Assembly: GCA_002394365.1 (NCBI GenBank)
Contig: DGTQ01000012.1
Coordinates: 1-17,876, forward strand
Reading direction: 5' to 3'
DNA: 17,876 nt
Source of the DNA: Prevotellaceae bacterium UBA4332
GTDB taxonomy: Bacteria; Bacteroidota; Bacteroidia; Bacteroidales; Bacteroidaceae
In this document: piece after piece, positions 11,774 to 17,876 of the stretch
How the letters are laid out: the number at the start of each line of letters is the position of its first letter
How positions within the stretch are numbered: the stretch's first letter is position 1
Notes under the pieces: generated by a model
Databases searched by the model: none
The model's input: only the letters and a program-made list of their open reading frames with translations
Told to the model about the DNA's origin: nothing
Translations under genes and position numbers: made by a program

Positions 11774-11806
11774 GCAAAGGTAATGAAAAGATTTTGAATC
11801 TTCAAG
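11774..11806 (-). promoter_or_regulatory. Promoter of the DUF4250 operon
   Basis: The minus strand reads TTG, 20 bp, TACCTTTGC (11774-11782), 19 bp before the ATG. Confidence 0.7.
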
Positions 11807-11901
11807 AAAAATAACTGCCTTTGCATAAATGAGAATGACATTTTTTCCTACTCCTGTTTTGTGGCTTGAGAGGGTGCCTGAAGAAAAAAACGGTGAATTG
11901 T

Positions 11902-11933
11902 TTTGCAAATCGGGAATTTTTGCTTAAATTTGC
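11902..11933 (+). promoter_or_regulatory. Promoter of the DUF4301 gene
   Basis: TTTG (11902-11905), exactly 19 bp, TAAATTTGC (11925-11933), 51 bp before the ATG. It is one of the best matches to the Bacteroidetes pattern in this window. Confidence 0.75.
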
Positions 11934-11984
11934 AGAAAATACCTAATATAATAATACAATTATAAGAGTTAAAACTTAAATCCT

Positions 11985-13499
11985 ATGAGCGAAAAAGATT
12001 TAGAACAGCTCCAGGCTAAAGGTATCAGTCAGGAGAAGTTAGAACAACAGTTAAGTGAATTTAAGACGGGTTTCCCCTTCCTCAAACTTGAGGGTTCTGC
12101 TACTATTGGTGCTGGCATAGTGGCTCCTACGGCAGAGGAGGTGAAGCAGTATGTCAAGACGTGGAACGACTACAAGGCTGAAGGCAAGAAGATTGTGAAA
12201 TTCGTGCCTGCATCGGGTGCGGCAAGCCGTATGTTCAAGGACATGTTTGCCTTTGTGGATGCGGATTACGACGTGCCTACAACAGACTTTGAGAAGAAGT
12301 ATTTTGACAACATCGAGAAGTTTGCTTTCTATGACGAGCTCGATGCTCTGCTCAAGGCTCAGAAGGGCAAGGGCGTTAAGGAACTCATGGCAGAGGGCGA
12401 CTACAAGTCGGTTGCCAAGGGCATGCTCTCTAAGGATGGTCTTAACTACGGCCAGTTGCCAAAGGGTATGCTCCTGTTCCACAGCTATCCAGAGGGTGCT
12501 CGCACTCCTATGGAGGAGCACCTCGTAGAGGGCGCTCTTTATGCTGCATCAAATGGCGAAGCTAACGTACACTTCACCGTTTCTCACGAGCATCTCGATT
12601 TCTTCAAGGCTAAGGTAGCTGCCAAGGCTGACGGCTATGCCAAGAAATATGGTGTGAAGTATGACATCAGTTTCTCTGAGCAGAAGCCTTCTACCGATAC
12701 AGTAGCTGCTAACCCAGACGGCACTCCATTCCGCAACGAGGATGGCTCGCTCCTGTTCCGTCCTGGTGGTCACGGTGCGCTGATAGAGAACCTCAACGAG
12801 ATTAACGCCGACGTTATCTTCGTTAAGAACATCGATAACGTGGTGCCTGACCGCTTGAAGCCTGAGACTGTAGAATGGAAGCAGGTTATTGCAGGCATAC
12901 TGGTAACCTTGCAGAAGAAGACTTTCGAATACCTCAAGGTGCTCGACTCTGGCAAGTATGACCACGACAAACTTATCGAGATAGCACGTTTCGTGAAGCA
13001 CGAGCTGTGCTGCGTTAAGCCAGACCTGAAAGAGCTGGAGGATACCGACCTCGCTATCTACCTGAAGAAGAAGCTGAACCGTCCAATGCGCGTGGCTGGT
13101 ATGGTGAAGAACGTGGGCGAGCCTGGTGGCGGTCCGTTCCTCGCTTACAACCAGGACGGCACTTACTCTCTCCAGATACTGGAGTCAAGCCAGATAGACA
13201 AGAAGAACGAGCAGTACATGAAGTACTTCAAGGAGGGCACCCACTTCAACCCTGTTGACCTCGTTTGTGCTGTGAAGGACTACAAGGGCAATGCTTTCAA
13301 CCTGCCTGACTACGTGGACCGCACTACGGGCTTCATCTCAAGCAAGTCAAAGAACGGCAGAGAGTTGCTGGCACTCGAGTTGCCTGGTTTGTGGAATGGT
13401 GCTATGTCTGACTGGAACACCATCTTCGTGGAAGTGCCACTTGGCACGTTCAACCCCGTCAAGACGGTGAATGACCTGCTGCGCGAACAGCATCAGTAA
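11985..13499 (+). CDS. DUF4301-domain protein (nucleotidyltransferase-like)
   Basis: 504 aa, near full family length. VPASGAASRMFK at 74-85 resembles the glycine-rich nucleotide loop of sugar-nucleotide pyrophosphorylases, and GGHGALIENLNEINADVIFV followed by KNIDNVV resembles their sugar-binding and metal-binding strand; GEPGGGPF comes near residue 379. The family is widespread in Bacteroidetes and its reaction is not established; a sugar-1-phosphate nucleotidyltransferase activity is an inference from these motifs. The gene is monocistronic with a good promoter and a strong terminator, and its codon choice is like that of highly expressed genes. Confidence 0.9.
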   Translation: MSEKDLEQLQAKGISQEKLEQQLSEFKTGFPFLKLEGSATIGAGIVAPTAEEVKQYVKTWNDYKAEGKKIVKFVPASGAASRMFKDMFAFVDADYDVPTTDFEKKYFDNIEKFAFYDELDALLKAQKGKGVKELMAEGDYKSVAKGMLSKDGLNYGQLPKGMLLFHSYPEGARTPMEEHLVEGALYAASNGEANVHFTVSHEHLDFFKAKVAAKADGYAKKYGVKYDISFSEQKPSTDTVAANPDGTPFRNEDGSLLFRPGGHGALIENLNEINADVIFVKNIDNVVPDRLKPETVEWKQVIAGILVTLQKKTFEYLKVLDSGKYDHDKLIEIARFVKHELCCVKPDLKELEDTDLAIYLKKKLNRPMRVAGMVKNVGEPGGGPFLAYNQDGTYSLQILESSQIDKKNEQYMKYFKEGTHFNPVDLVCAVKDYKGNAFNLPDYVDRTTGFISSKSKNGRELLALELPGLWNGAMSDWNTIFVEVPLGTFNPVKTVNDLLREQHQ

Positions 13500-13500
13500 A

Positions 13501-13538
13501 AATAATAAGGGCATCGCGATTGCGATGCCCTTATTATT
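13501..13538. terminator. Bidirectional terminator between DUF4301 and the carboxyltransferase
   Basis: A perfect 17-bp stem (13501-13517 with 13522-13538; core AAGGGCATCGC/GCGATGCCCTT) with a 4-nt loop is flanked by A and T runs, so it can end both convergent transcripts. Confidence 0.92.
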
Positions 13539-14999
13539 TTACAACGGCATGTTGCCATGCTTCTTTGGCGGATTACTCTCATTCTTGTTGCGGCTCATCT
13601 CGAGTGCCTGAATGATGCGTATGCGGGTATCGCATGGCTGTATGATTTCGTCGATGTAGCCCAGACGTGCTGCTGGCATAGGGTTGGCAAACTTCTCGCG
13701 ATACTCGGCAATCTTCTCCTCGCGCTCCTCTGGGGAAGCCTTGCGGTAGAGAATGTTGCAGGCACCCTCAGCACCCATAACGGCAATCTCTGCAGTAGGG
13801 TAGGCGAGGTTTACGTCGGCTCCGATGCTCTTTGAATTCATTACGATGTAAGCACCACCGTAAGCCTTACGAGTGATGAGCGTTACCTTTGGCACAGTAG
13901 CCTCTGCAAAGGCATAGACAATCTTTGCTCCGTGGCGGATAATGCCGTGGTGCTCCTGGTCAACACCAGGGAGGAAGCCAGGCACGTCCTCAACAGCCAC
14001 GAGAGGGATGTTGAAGCAGTCGCAGAAGCGTATGAAGCGAGCAGCCTTGTCGCTGGCGTCTATATCCAGCGCACCAGCAAGGAAGTTTGGCTGGTTTGCC
14101 ACGAAGCCTACTGTCCTGCCTGCCATTCTGCCGAAGCCAATGACGATGTTCTTGGCAAACTCAGGCTGTATCTCGAAGAAATACTGCTGGTCGCATATTG
14201 GCTCTATTATGTTGCGTATGTCGTAAGGCACGTTAGGGTCTTGTGGCACTACCTCGTCCAGTTCGTGGCACACGCGTGTTACCTCGTCGGTTACGGCGTG
14301 AACGGGCGCATCCTCCATGTTGTTGGAAGGAATGAAGCCGATGAGTTCGCGTATGGTCATGAGCGTTTCCTCGTCATCGTTGCAGATGAAGTGGCTCACA
14401 CCACTCATGCTGCTGTGCGTCATGGCTCCGCCGAGGGTTTCCTTGTCCACGTCCTCATTGGTTACAGCCTTCACCACGTTAGGTCCTGTTACGAACATCT
14501 GGCTCTGCTCCTTCACCATAAGGATAAAATCGGTGAGGGCAGGGGAGTAGCACGAACCGCCAGCGCATGGACCCATGATGGCAGAAATCTGTGGTATCAC
14601 GCCACTCGCCATCACGTTGCGCTTAAAGATGTGGGCAAAGCCCGTGAGCGATTCTACACCCTCCTGTATGCGGGCGCCACCCGAGTCGTTAAGTCCTATG
14701 ATTGGGGCACCGTTCTTCAGGGCGAGGTCCTGCACCTTGGCTATCTTCTGAGCGTTAGCCGCACTAAGCGAGCCGCCCAGCACAGCGAAATCGAAGGCAT
14801 AGACGAAAACCAGTCTGCCGTCTATCTTGCCGTAGCCGCTTATCACGCCGTCGCCCTCGATGCGCTTTTTCTCCATGCCGAAGTCGGTACAGCGGTGCAT
14901 GACGTGCTTGTCGAGCTCAACGAAGGTGTCCTTGTCGAGCAGCGTGTTTATTCTCTCTCTTGCTGTAAGTTTCTCTATAGGTTTTTCTACGCGAGTCAT
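13539..14999 (-). CDS. Acyl-CoA carboxylase carboxyltransferase subunit (PccB/MmdA-like)
   Basis: 486 aa. Marks of the biotin-dependent carboxyltransferase family are TARERINTLLD at the start, DSGGARIQEG (105-114), GPCAGGSCYSPAL near 143-155, and in the second half GFVANQPNFLAGALDIDAS, DVPGFLPG, KAYGGAYIVMNSKSIGAD. It moves CO2 between carboxybiotin on the 171-aa carrier and an acyl-CoA, most likely propionyl-CoA/methylmalonyl-CoA. Whether it runs as carboxylase or as the alpha subunit of methylmalonyl-CoA decarboxylase cannot be settled; the biotin carboxylase in the same operon favours carboxylation. The start lacks the ~25 N-terminal residues many relatives have before TARERI. It is last in the operon. 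Confidence 0.95.
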   Translation of the reverse strand: MTRVEKPIEKLTARERINTLLDKDTFVELDKHVMHRCTDFGMEKKRIEGDGVISGYGKIDGRLVFVYAFDFAVLGGSLSAANAQKIAKVQDLALKNGAPIIGLNDSGGARIQEGVESLTGFAHIFKRNVMASGVIPQISAIMGPCAGGSCYSPALTDFILMVKEQSQMFVTGPNVVKAVTNEDVDKETLGGAMTHSSMSGVSHFICNDDEETLMTIRELIGFIPSNNMEDAPVHAVTDEVTRVCHELDEVVPQDPNVPYDIRNIIEPICDQQYFFEIQPEFAKNIVIGFGRMAGRTVGFVANQPNFLAGALDIDASDKAARFIRFCDCFNIPLVAVEDVPGFLPGVDQEHHGIIRHGAKIVYAFAEATVPKVTLITRKAYGGAYIVMNSKSIGADVNLAYPTAEIAVMGAEGACNILYRKASPEEREEKIAEYREKFANPMPAARLGYIDEIIQPCDTRIRIIQALEMSRNKNESNPPKKHGNMPL

Positions 15000-15068
15000 A
15001 TTTCTTTTCTTTTTATTTATGGGGAATTAAGGGTCTCTTAACTCCTATAACTCCTTTTAACTCCTAAA
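15000..15068. repeat. Short AACTCC repeat between carrier and carboxyltransferase genes
   Basis: AACTCC recurs four times around 15039-15066 with a 9-10 bp spacing (not exactly 7). No gene or terminator is seen. Confidence 0.55.
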
Positions 15069-15584
15069 TTATATATCCAGTTTAACCAAAGCGGCATTAG
15101 CCATCACGCTATCGCCCTCGTTTACAAGCACTTTCTTCACGGTGCAATCGTCAGCCACCTTGTAGTTTGACTGCATCTTCATTGCCTCCATCGTCAGTAC
15201 AGAGTCGCCAGCCTTCAGTTCATCGCCAGGCTTCACGAATATCTTTACTATCTTGCATGGCATAGGTGCCGTGATGGTGTCAGCCTGTGCTCCAGCGTTT
15301 CCCGCAGCCTTGTTTCTGCGCATGCGCATGTATTTGGCCTGCGAGTCTAGCATGTCTATGTCATATACAGAGTAGTTCAGGTTTACGTGGTAGTGCTTAC
15401 CTTCTTCGTCCTTGGTCAGTTCGGCATTATATGAATTGCCTTTGTGAATGATGGAGCACACGTTGTTCTCCAGCATACACACGTCAACGTCATAGACCTT
15501 GCCGTCCAGCTCCACTTTCACGTGGTTGCCCTCCTTGTTCAGCAGGGTAACCTCCATCATTTTATCTCCAACTTGTATTTCCAC
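15069..15584 (-). CDS. Biotin carboxyl carrier protein of acyl-CoA carboxylase
   Basis: 171 aa. The C-terminal ~75 residues are a biotinyl domain: ITAPMPCKIVKIFVKPGD, then EAMKM at 133-137, with K136 the biotinylated lysine. The N-terminal ~90 residues are a separate domain typical of Bacteroidales carriers (VKVELDGKVYDVDV, SIIHKGNSYNAEL, SQAKYMRMRR), likely for docking. The start at 15584 is GTG; ATGs at 15560 and 15557 are alternatives, but MEIQVGDK looks like a family start. Carries CO2 from the biotin carboxylase to the carboxyltransferase encoded next to it. 209 bp of repeats separate it from the upstream gene. Confidence 0.94.
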   Translation of the reverse strand: MEIQVGDKMMEVTLLNKEGNHVKVELDGKVYDVDVCMLENNVCSIIHKGNSYNAELTKDEEGKHYHVNLNYSVYDIDMLDSQAKYMRMRRNKAAGNAGAQADTITAPMPCKIVKIFVKPGDELKAGDSVLTMEAMKMQSNYKVADDCTVKKVLVNEGDSVMANAALVKLDI

Positions 15585-15793
15585 GATAAAATTTTGAATA
15601 TTGAATATTGAAAATTGAATATTGAAAACTGTGAACGCTCGCCGAGACCGACTTATAACAGTCGAGCCGATGTTGCCCCTGCGGGGTTTCTGTCCCCCGC
15701 GAAACGGGGGAACCGAAGGGGGTGCTCAGACTGTTGGGAGGTATCAAGAGGGTCAGCGAAGCTAACTATGCACTGTGAACTATGAATTGAAAC
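15585..15793. repeat. Repeat-filled gap inside the carboxylase operon
   Basis: 15596-15630 holds five heptamers (GAATATT, GAATATT, GAAAATT, GAATATT, GAAAACT). 15671-15684 holds CCCC-TG-CGGGG-like and 15691-15708 CCCCCG-CGAAA-CGGGGG hairpins. 15764-15791 holds AACTATG, CACTGTG, AACTATG, AATTGAA, again with a 7-bp period. No gene is present and no TAnnTTTG promoter is visible on the minus strand, so the carrier gene probably depends on read-through. Confidence 0.7.
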
Positions 15794-17308
15794 TCACACT
15801 CTCAGCACGCCCTTCTGCAGTCCGAAGGCACGCCAGCGGGTAATGGCAGTGCTGTCCTCGCCAACTCCGTTAGGCTTGTTCTCCTCCACGTTCATCAGGT
15901 AGTCTATGTAGGCAGCAATCACCGCCATAGGCTCAGAGTCGTTCTTGAAGCCCTTACGAGGTTGCAGTCTCTCCTGGTTGCGCTCTATGAAGTAGGTGTT
16001 GTAGTTGCCCTTCTTGAAGTCGGGCACGTCTATGATACGGCGCAGATAGCGTATGTTAGTTGTCAAGCCAGTAATCTTATATTCATACAGCACTCGCCTC
16101 ATGCGCTCTATGGCATACTCGCGCGTCACGGCCCATACTATCAGCTTGCCTATCATGGGGTCGTAGTACATAGGTATTTCGTAGCCCTCGTAGCAGTGAG
16201 AATCCACTCGCGTACCTATTCCCTGTGGCACCGTCAGCTGCTGTATCACGCCAGGCGAAGGCATGAAGTTGTGCTCCGTATCCTCGGCACATATACGACA
16301 CTCTATCGCATGGCCGTGCTGCGACAGGTCCTCCTGCTTGAAGCGCAGAGGCTCGCCGTCGGCTATGTGCAACTGCTCCTTCACCAGGTCCACGCCTACC
16401 ACTTCCTCCGTTATTGGGTGCTCCACCTGCAAACGGGTGTTCATCTCGAGGAAGTAGAACTTATGATGCTTGTCCACAAGGAATTCTATCGTGCCAGCGC
16501 CTATGTAGCCTACAGCCTTCGCAGCAGCTACAGCCTTTGCACCCATCTCCTTGCGCAGTTCGTCGCCAATAAAAGGTGAAGGACTCTCCTCCACAATCTT
16601 CTGGTTTCTGCGCTGCACAGAGCACTCACGGTCGAAGAGGTGTACCACGTTGCCATGCTTGTCACCCAGTATCTGGAACTCTATGTGGTGGGGCTCCTCC
16701 ACGAATTTCTCTATGTAAACCGTGTCGTCGCCAAAGCCTGCCATAGCCTCGCTTCTGGCAGCATTATACATCTCCACGACATCTTCCTCTCTCTTGATGA
16801 GGCGCATGCCCTTGCCGCCGCCGCCCATCGATGCCTTCAGCATAACGGGGAAGCCTATCTCCTTGGCAACCTTCACAGCCTCCTCGGCACTCTTCAGCGG
16901 CTCCTCCGTGCCAGGCACTACGGGCACCCCAGCCTCTATCATCTTCTTGCGGGCAGAAATCTTGTCGCCCATAGCCTCCATCGTCTCAGGACGCGGACCA
17001 ATGAAGATGATGCCTTCCTCCTCACACCTGCGGGCAAACTCAGCATTCTCGCTCAGGAAGCCGTAACCAGGGTGTATGGCGTCAGCCTTGTGCTTCTTGG
17101 CAGCAGCTATGATGTGGTCAATGTTCAGGTAACTGTCGCTGCTCTGCGCTCCGCCTATACACTCGGCTTCGTTAGCAAAGAGCACGTGGCGCGACGTGCG
17201 GTCGGCGGTGCTGTAAACAGCCACGCTCCTTATGCCCATCTCGTAGCAACTGCGCATAACCCTCAGGGCTATCTCGCCACGATTGGCTATCAATACTTTC
17301 TTAATCAT
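15794..17308 (-). CDS. accC: Biotin carboxylase subunit of acyl-CoA carboxylase
   Basis: 504 aa. It begins KKVLIANRGEIALRVMRSC, has HPGYGFLSEN (79-88), the ATP-grasp glycine loop GGGGKGM (162-168), FDRECSVQRRNQKIVEE (225-241) and EMNTRLQVEHPITE, all marks of biotin carboxylase. It uses ATP and bicarbonate to carboxylate biotin on the carrier protein. A ~50-residue tail beyond the usual ~450 aa of AccC is common in propionyl/acyl-CoA carboxylase versions from Bacteroidetes. It is first in the three-gene operon. The gene symbol is by homology; a pccA-type name would serve equally. Confidence 0.95.
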   Translation of the reverse strand: MIKKVLIANRGEIALRVMRSCYEMGIRSVAVYSTADRTSRHVLFANEAECIGGAQSSDSYLNIDHIIAAAKKHKADAIHPGYGFLSENAEFARRCEEEGIIFIGPRPETMEAMGDKISARKKMIEAGVPVVPGTEEPLKSAEEAVKVAKEIGFPVMLKASMGGGGKGMRLIKREEDVVEMYNAARSEAMAGFGDDTVYIEKFVEEPHHIEFQILGDKHGNVVHLFDRECSVQRRNQKIVEESPSPFIGDELRKEMGAKAVAAAKAVGYIGAGTIEFLVDKHHKFYFLEMNTRLQVEHPITEEVVGVDLVKEQLHIADGEPLRFKQEDLSQHGHAIECRICAEDTEHNFMPSPGVIQQLTVPQGIGTRVDSHCYEGYEIPMYYDPMIGKLIVWAVTREYAIERMRRVLYEYKITGLTTNIRYLRRIIDVPDFKKGNYNTYFIERNQERLQPRKGFKNDSEPMAVIAAYIDYLMNVEENKPNGVGEDSTAITRWRAFGLQKGVLRV

Positions 17309-17353
17309 GCACTTTTATACCTTAATATAATGTGTTTATATGCGTATTCAGAT

Positions 17354-17394
17354 GCAAAGTTACAAAAAATAGTTCATAGTTCATAGTTAGTTCA
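17354..17394 (-). promoter_or_regulatory. Promoter of the carboxylase operon with heptamer array in the -33 region
   Basis: The minus strand has TAACTTTGC (17354-17362), 45 bp before the ATG. Upstream, heptamers TAGTTCA (17370-17376, 17377-17383, 17388-17394 on the plus strand, with TAGT between) fill the -33 region and there is no clear TTTG. Confidence 0.65.
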
Positions 17395-17562
17395 CGAAAA
17401 AATGCTTATTACGGTCGCGTCACAGCTCATAATTTCTCGCTTTTTACAGTAAAATGACTCTCCATCTGCGTTCTTCCCCGCTATTTTCCCTGTTTTCCTC
17501 CCTCTTTCTCCAGTGCTTCACCACTTCTTTCTGTTTTTTTCTTACCTATAAAATATATGACT

Positions 17563-17634
17563 TCAGATTAAGACTTGCCAAACGGAAACAGTCAGTACGA
17601 GTAACAGATGCAATATGATAGTTAGCAGTATCAT
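17563..17634 (-). CDS. Possible 23-aa hydrophobic peptide
   Basis: ATG at 17634 begins MILLTIILHLLLVLTVSV and ends QVLI; nearly all residues are hydrophobic, enough for one membrane helix. A good promoter (17641-17673) would start transcription within about 2 nt of the ATG, so the message would be almost leaderless. Such size and composition resemble small membrane toxins of type I toxin-antitoxin systems, but no antisense RNA promoter is seen. It may be chance. Confidence 0.25.
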   Translation of the reverse strand: MILLTIILHLLLVLTVSVWQVLI

Positions 17635-17640
17635 TCGCCC

Positions 17641-17673
17641 ACAAAGGTACGAAAACGAGTGCAAAACACAAAA
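17641..17673 (-). promoter_or_regulatory. Promoter in the first 47-bp repeat
   Basis: The minus strand reads TTTTG, 19 bp, TACCTTTGT (17641-17649). The second repeat copy has TACCTTGG in the same place, so its -7 element is damaged. Confidence 0.6.
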
Positions 17674-17690
17674 TAAATTTATTTATTTTT
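17644..17690. repeat. 47-bp direct repeat, copy 1
   Basis: 47 bases are identical to 17729-17775, offset 85 bp. The repeat starts AAGGTACGAAAACGAGTGC and ends in an AT-rich TTATTTATTTTT. Confidence 0.92.
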
Positions 17691-17728
17691 GCTTTGCCGA
17701 GTGCAAAAACCTTGTCTCCTAAGAGACC

Positions 17729-17775
17729 AAGGTACGAAAACGAGTGCAAAACACAAAATAAATTTATTTATTTTT
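17729..17775. repeat. 47-bp direct repeat, copy 2
   Basis: Second copy. Between the copies lie a third GAGTGCAAAA and a TCTC-CTAA-GAGA hairpin. Its TTA (17764-17766) would be the stop of the minus frame open to the window edge. Confidence 0.92.
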
Positions 17776-17876
17776 TTCGAGCGTGAAAAATTTATCCAAA
17801 ATTGAGAGCAAAAAGCCTTGATGCTGACCATGCAAGTTACTATTGTCGATTACAGTATGTCTTGTACTGAAATAGG

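Larger units (their letters stand above)
17395..17876. other. Intergenic region with no firm gene
   Basis: It contains a pyrimidine-rich stretch (17455-17550), a 23-codon hydrophobic frame (17563-17634, minus), two 47-bp direct repeats and a hairpin CTTGTCTC/GAGACCAAG between them. At the right edge two partial frames are open to the window end: minus 17764-17876, including SNLHGQHQGFLLSILDKFF, and plus from an ATG at 17821. Neither can be called a gene; the minus one reads more like protein. Confidence 0.5.

Noticed and set aside
13932..15041. 369-codon plus-strand frame opposite the carboxyltransferase
   Set aside because: Antisense shadow of a strongly conserved gene; length comes from the GC-biased codons of the other strand.
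16640..17386. 248-codon plus-strand frame opposite the biotin carboxylase
   Set aside because: Antisense to a conserved enzyme and runs into its promoter region.
17546..17749. 67-codon minus-strand frame over the 47-bp repeats
   Set aside because: It crosses both a direct-repeat copy and the promoter, and has no start signal; the repeat explains the sequence better.

Overview
The window looks like chromosomal DNA of a Prevotella-type member of the Bacteroidales. Many genes have the Bacteroidetes -7 element TAnnTTTG, often with a TTTG-like -33 element 19-20 bp upstream. Several protein families are typical of this phylum (DUF4250, DUF4301, the NrtR/AraR-like NUDIX regulator, the FISUMP domain). 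Genes have little Shine-Dalgarno signal. Genus is an inference, not proven.

Layout. 1-2160: a minus-strand two-gene operon with an FtsZ paralogue (not the dcw-cluster ftsZ) followed 10 bp later by an unrecognised 192-aa protein. 2280-3590: a plus-strand accessory stretch with a small ORF, a membrane-anchored Cys/His protein and a FISUMP-domain protein, partly flanked by a short direct repeat with gene remnants. 3800-6640: a minus-strand toxin island with a RhuM-Fic/Doc fusion, a mazEF-like pair and a vapBC-like pair, separated by three near-identical ~88-bp spacers that hold the terminator and, in one case, the next promoter. 6600-8341: a truncated ORF, a NUDIX transcription regulator and a divergent WecG/TagA/CpsF glycosyltransferase with a G9 tract. 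8370-9204: rplU-rpmA with a structured leader. 9205-10080: a repeat-rich intergenic region, tRNA-Arg(ACG) and a coding remnant. 10081-11754: a YgjP-like metallopeptidase convergent with a DUF4250 three-gene operon. 11985-13499: DUF4301. 13539-17308: a biotin-dependent acyl-CoA carboxylase operon (biotin carboxylase, carrier, carboxyltransferase). 17309-17876: intergenic, with a duplicated promoter-bearing 47-bp repeat.

The housekeeping parts are ordinary: ribosomal proteins, a tRNA, and an acyl-CoA carboxylase fitting propionate/succinate or fatty-acid metabolism. The unusual parts are the second FtsZ with its small partner, the modular toxin island with recurring spacers, and 7-bp-period microrepeat arrays with different unit sequences at six intergenic places, three of them directly against a -7 promoter element. 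No rRNA, CRISPR array, complete IS element or integrase was found.
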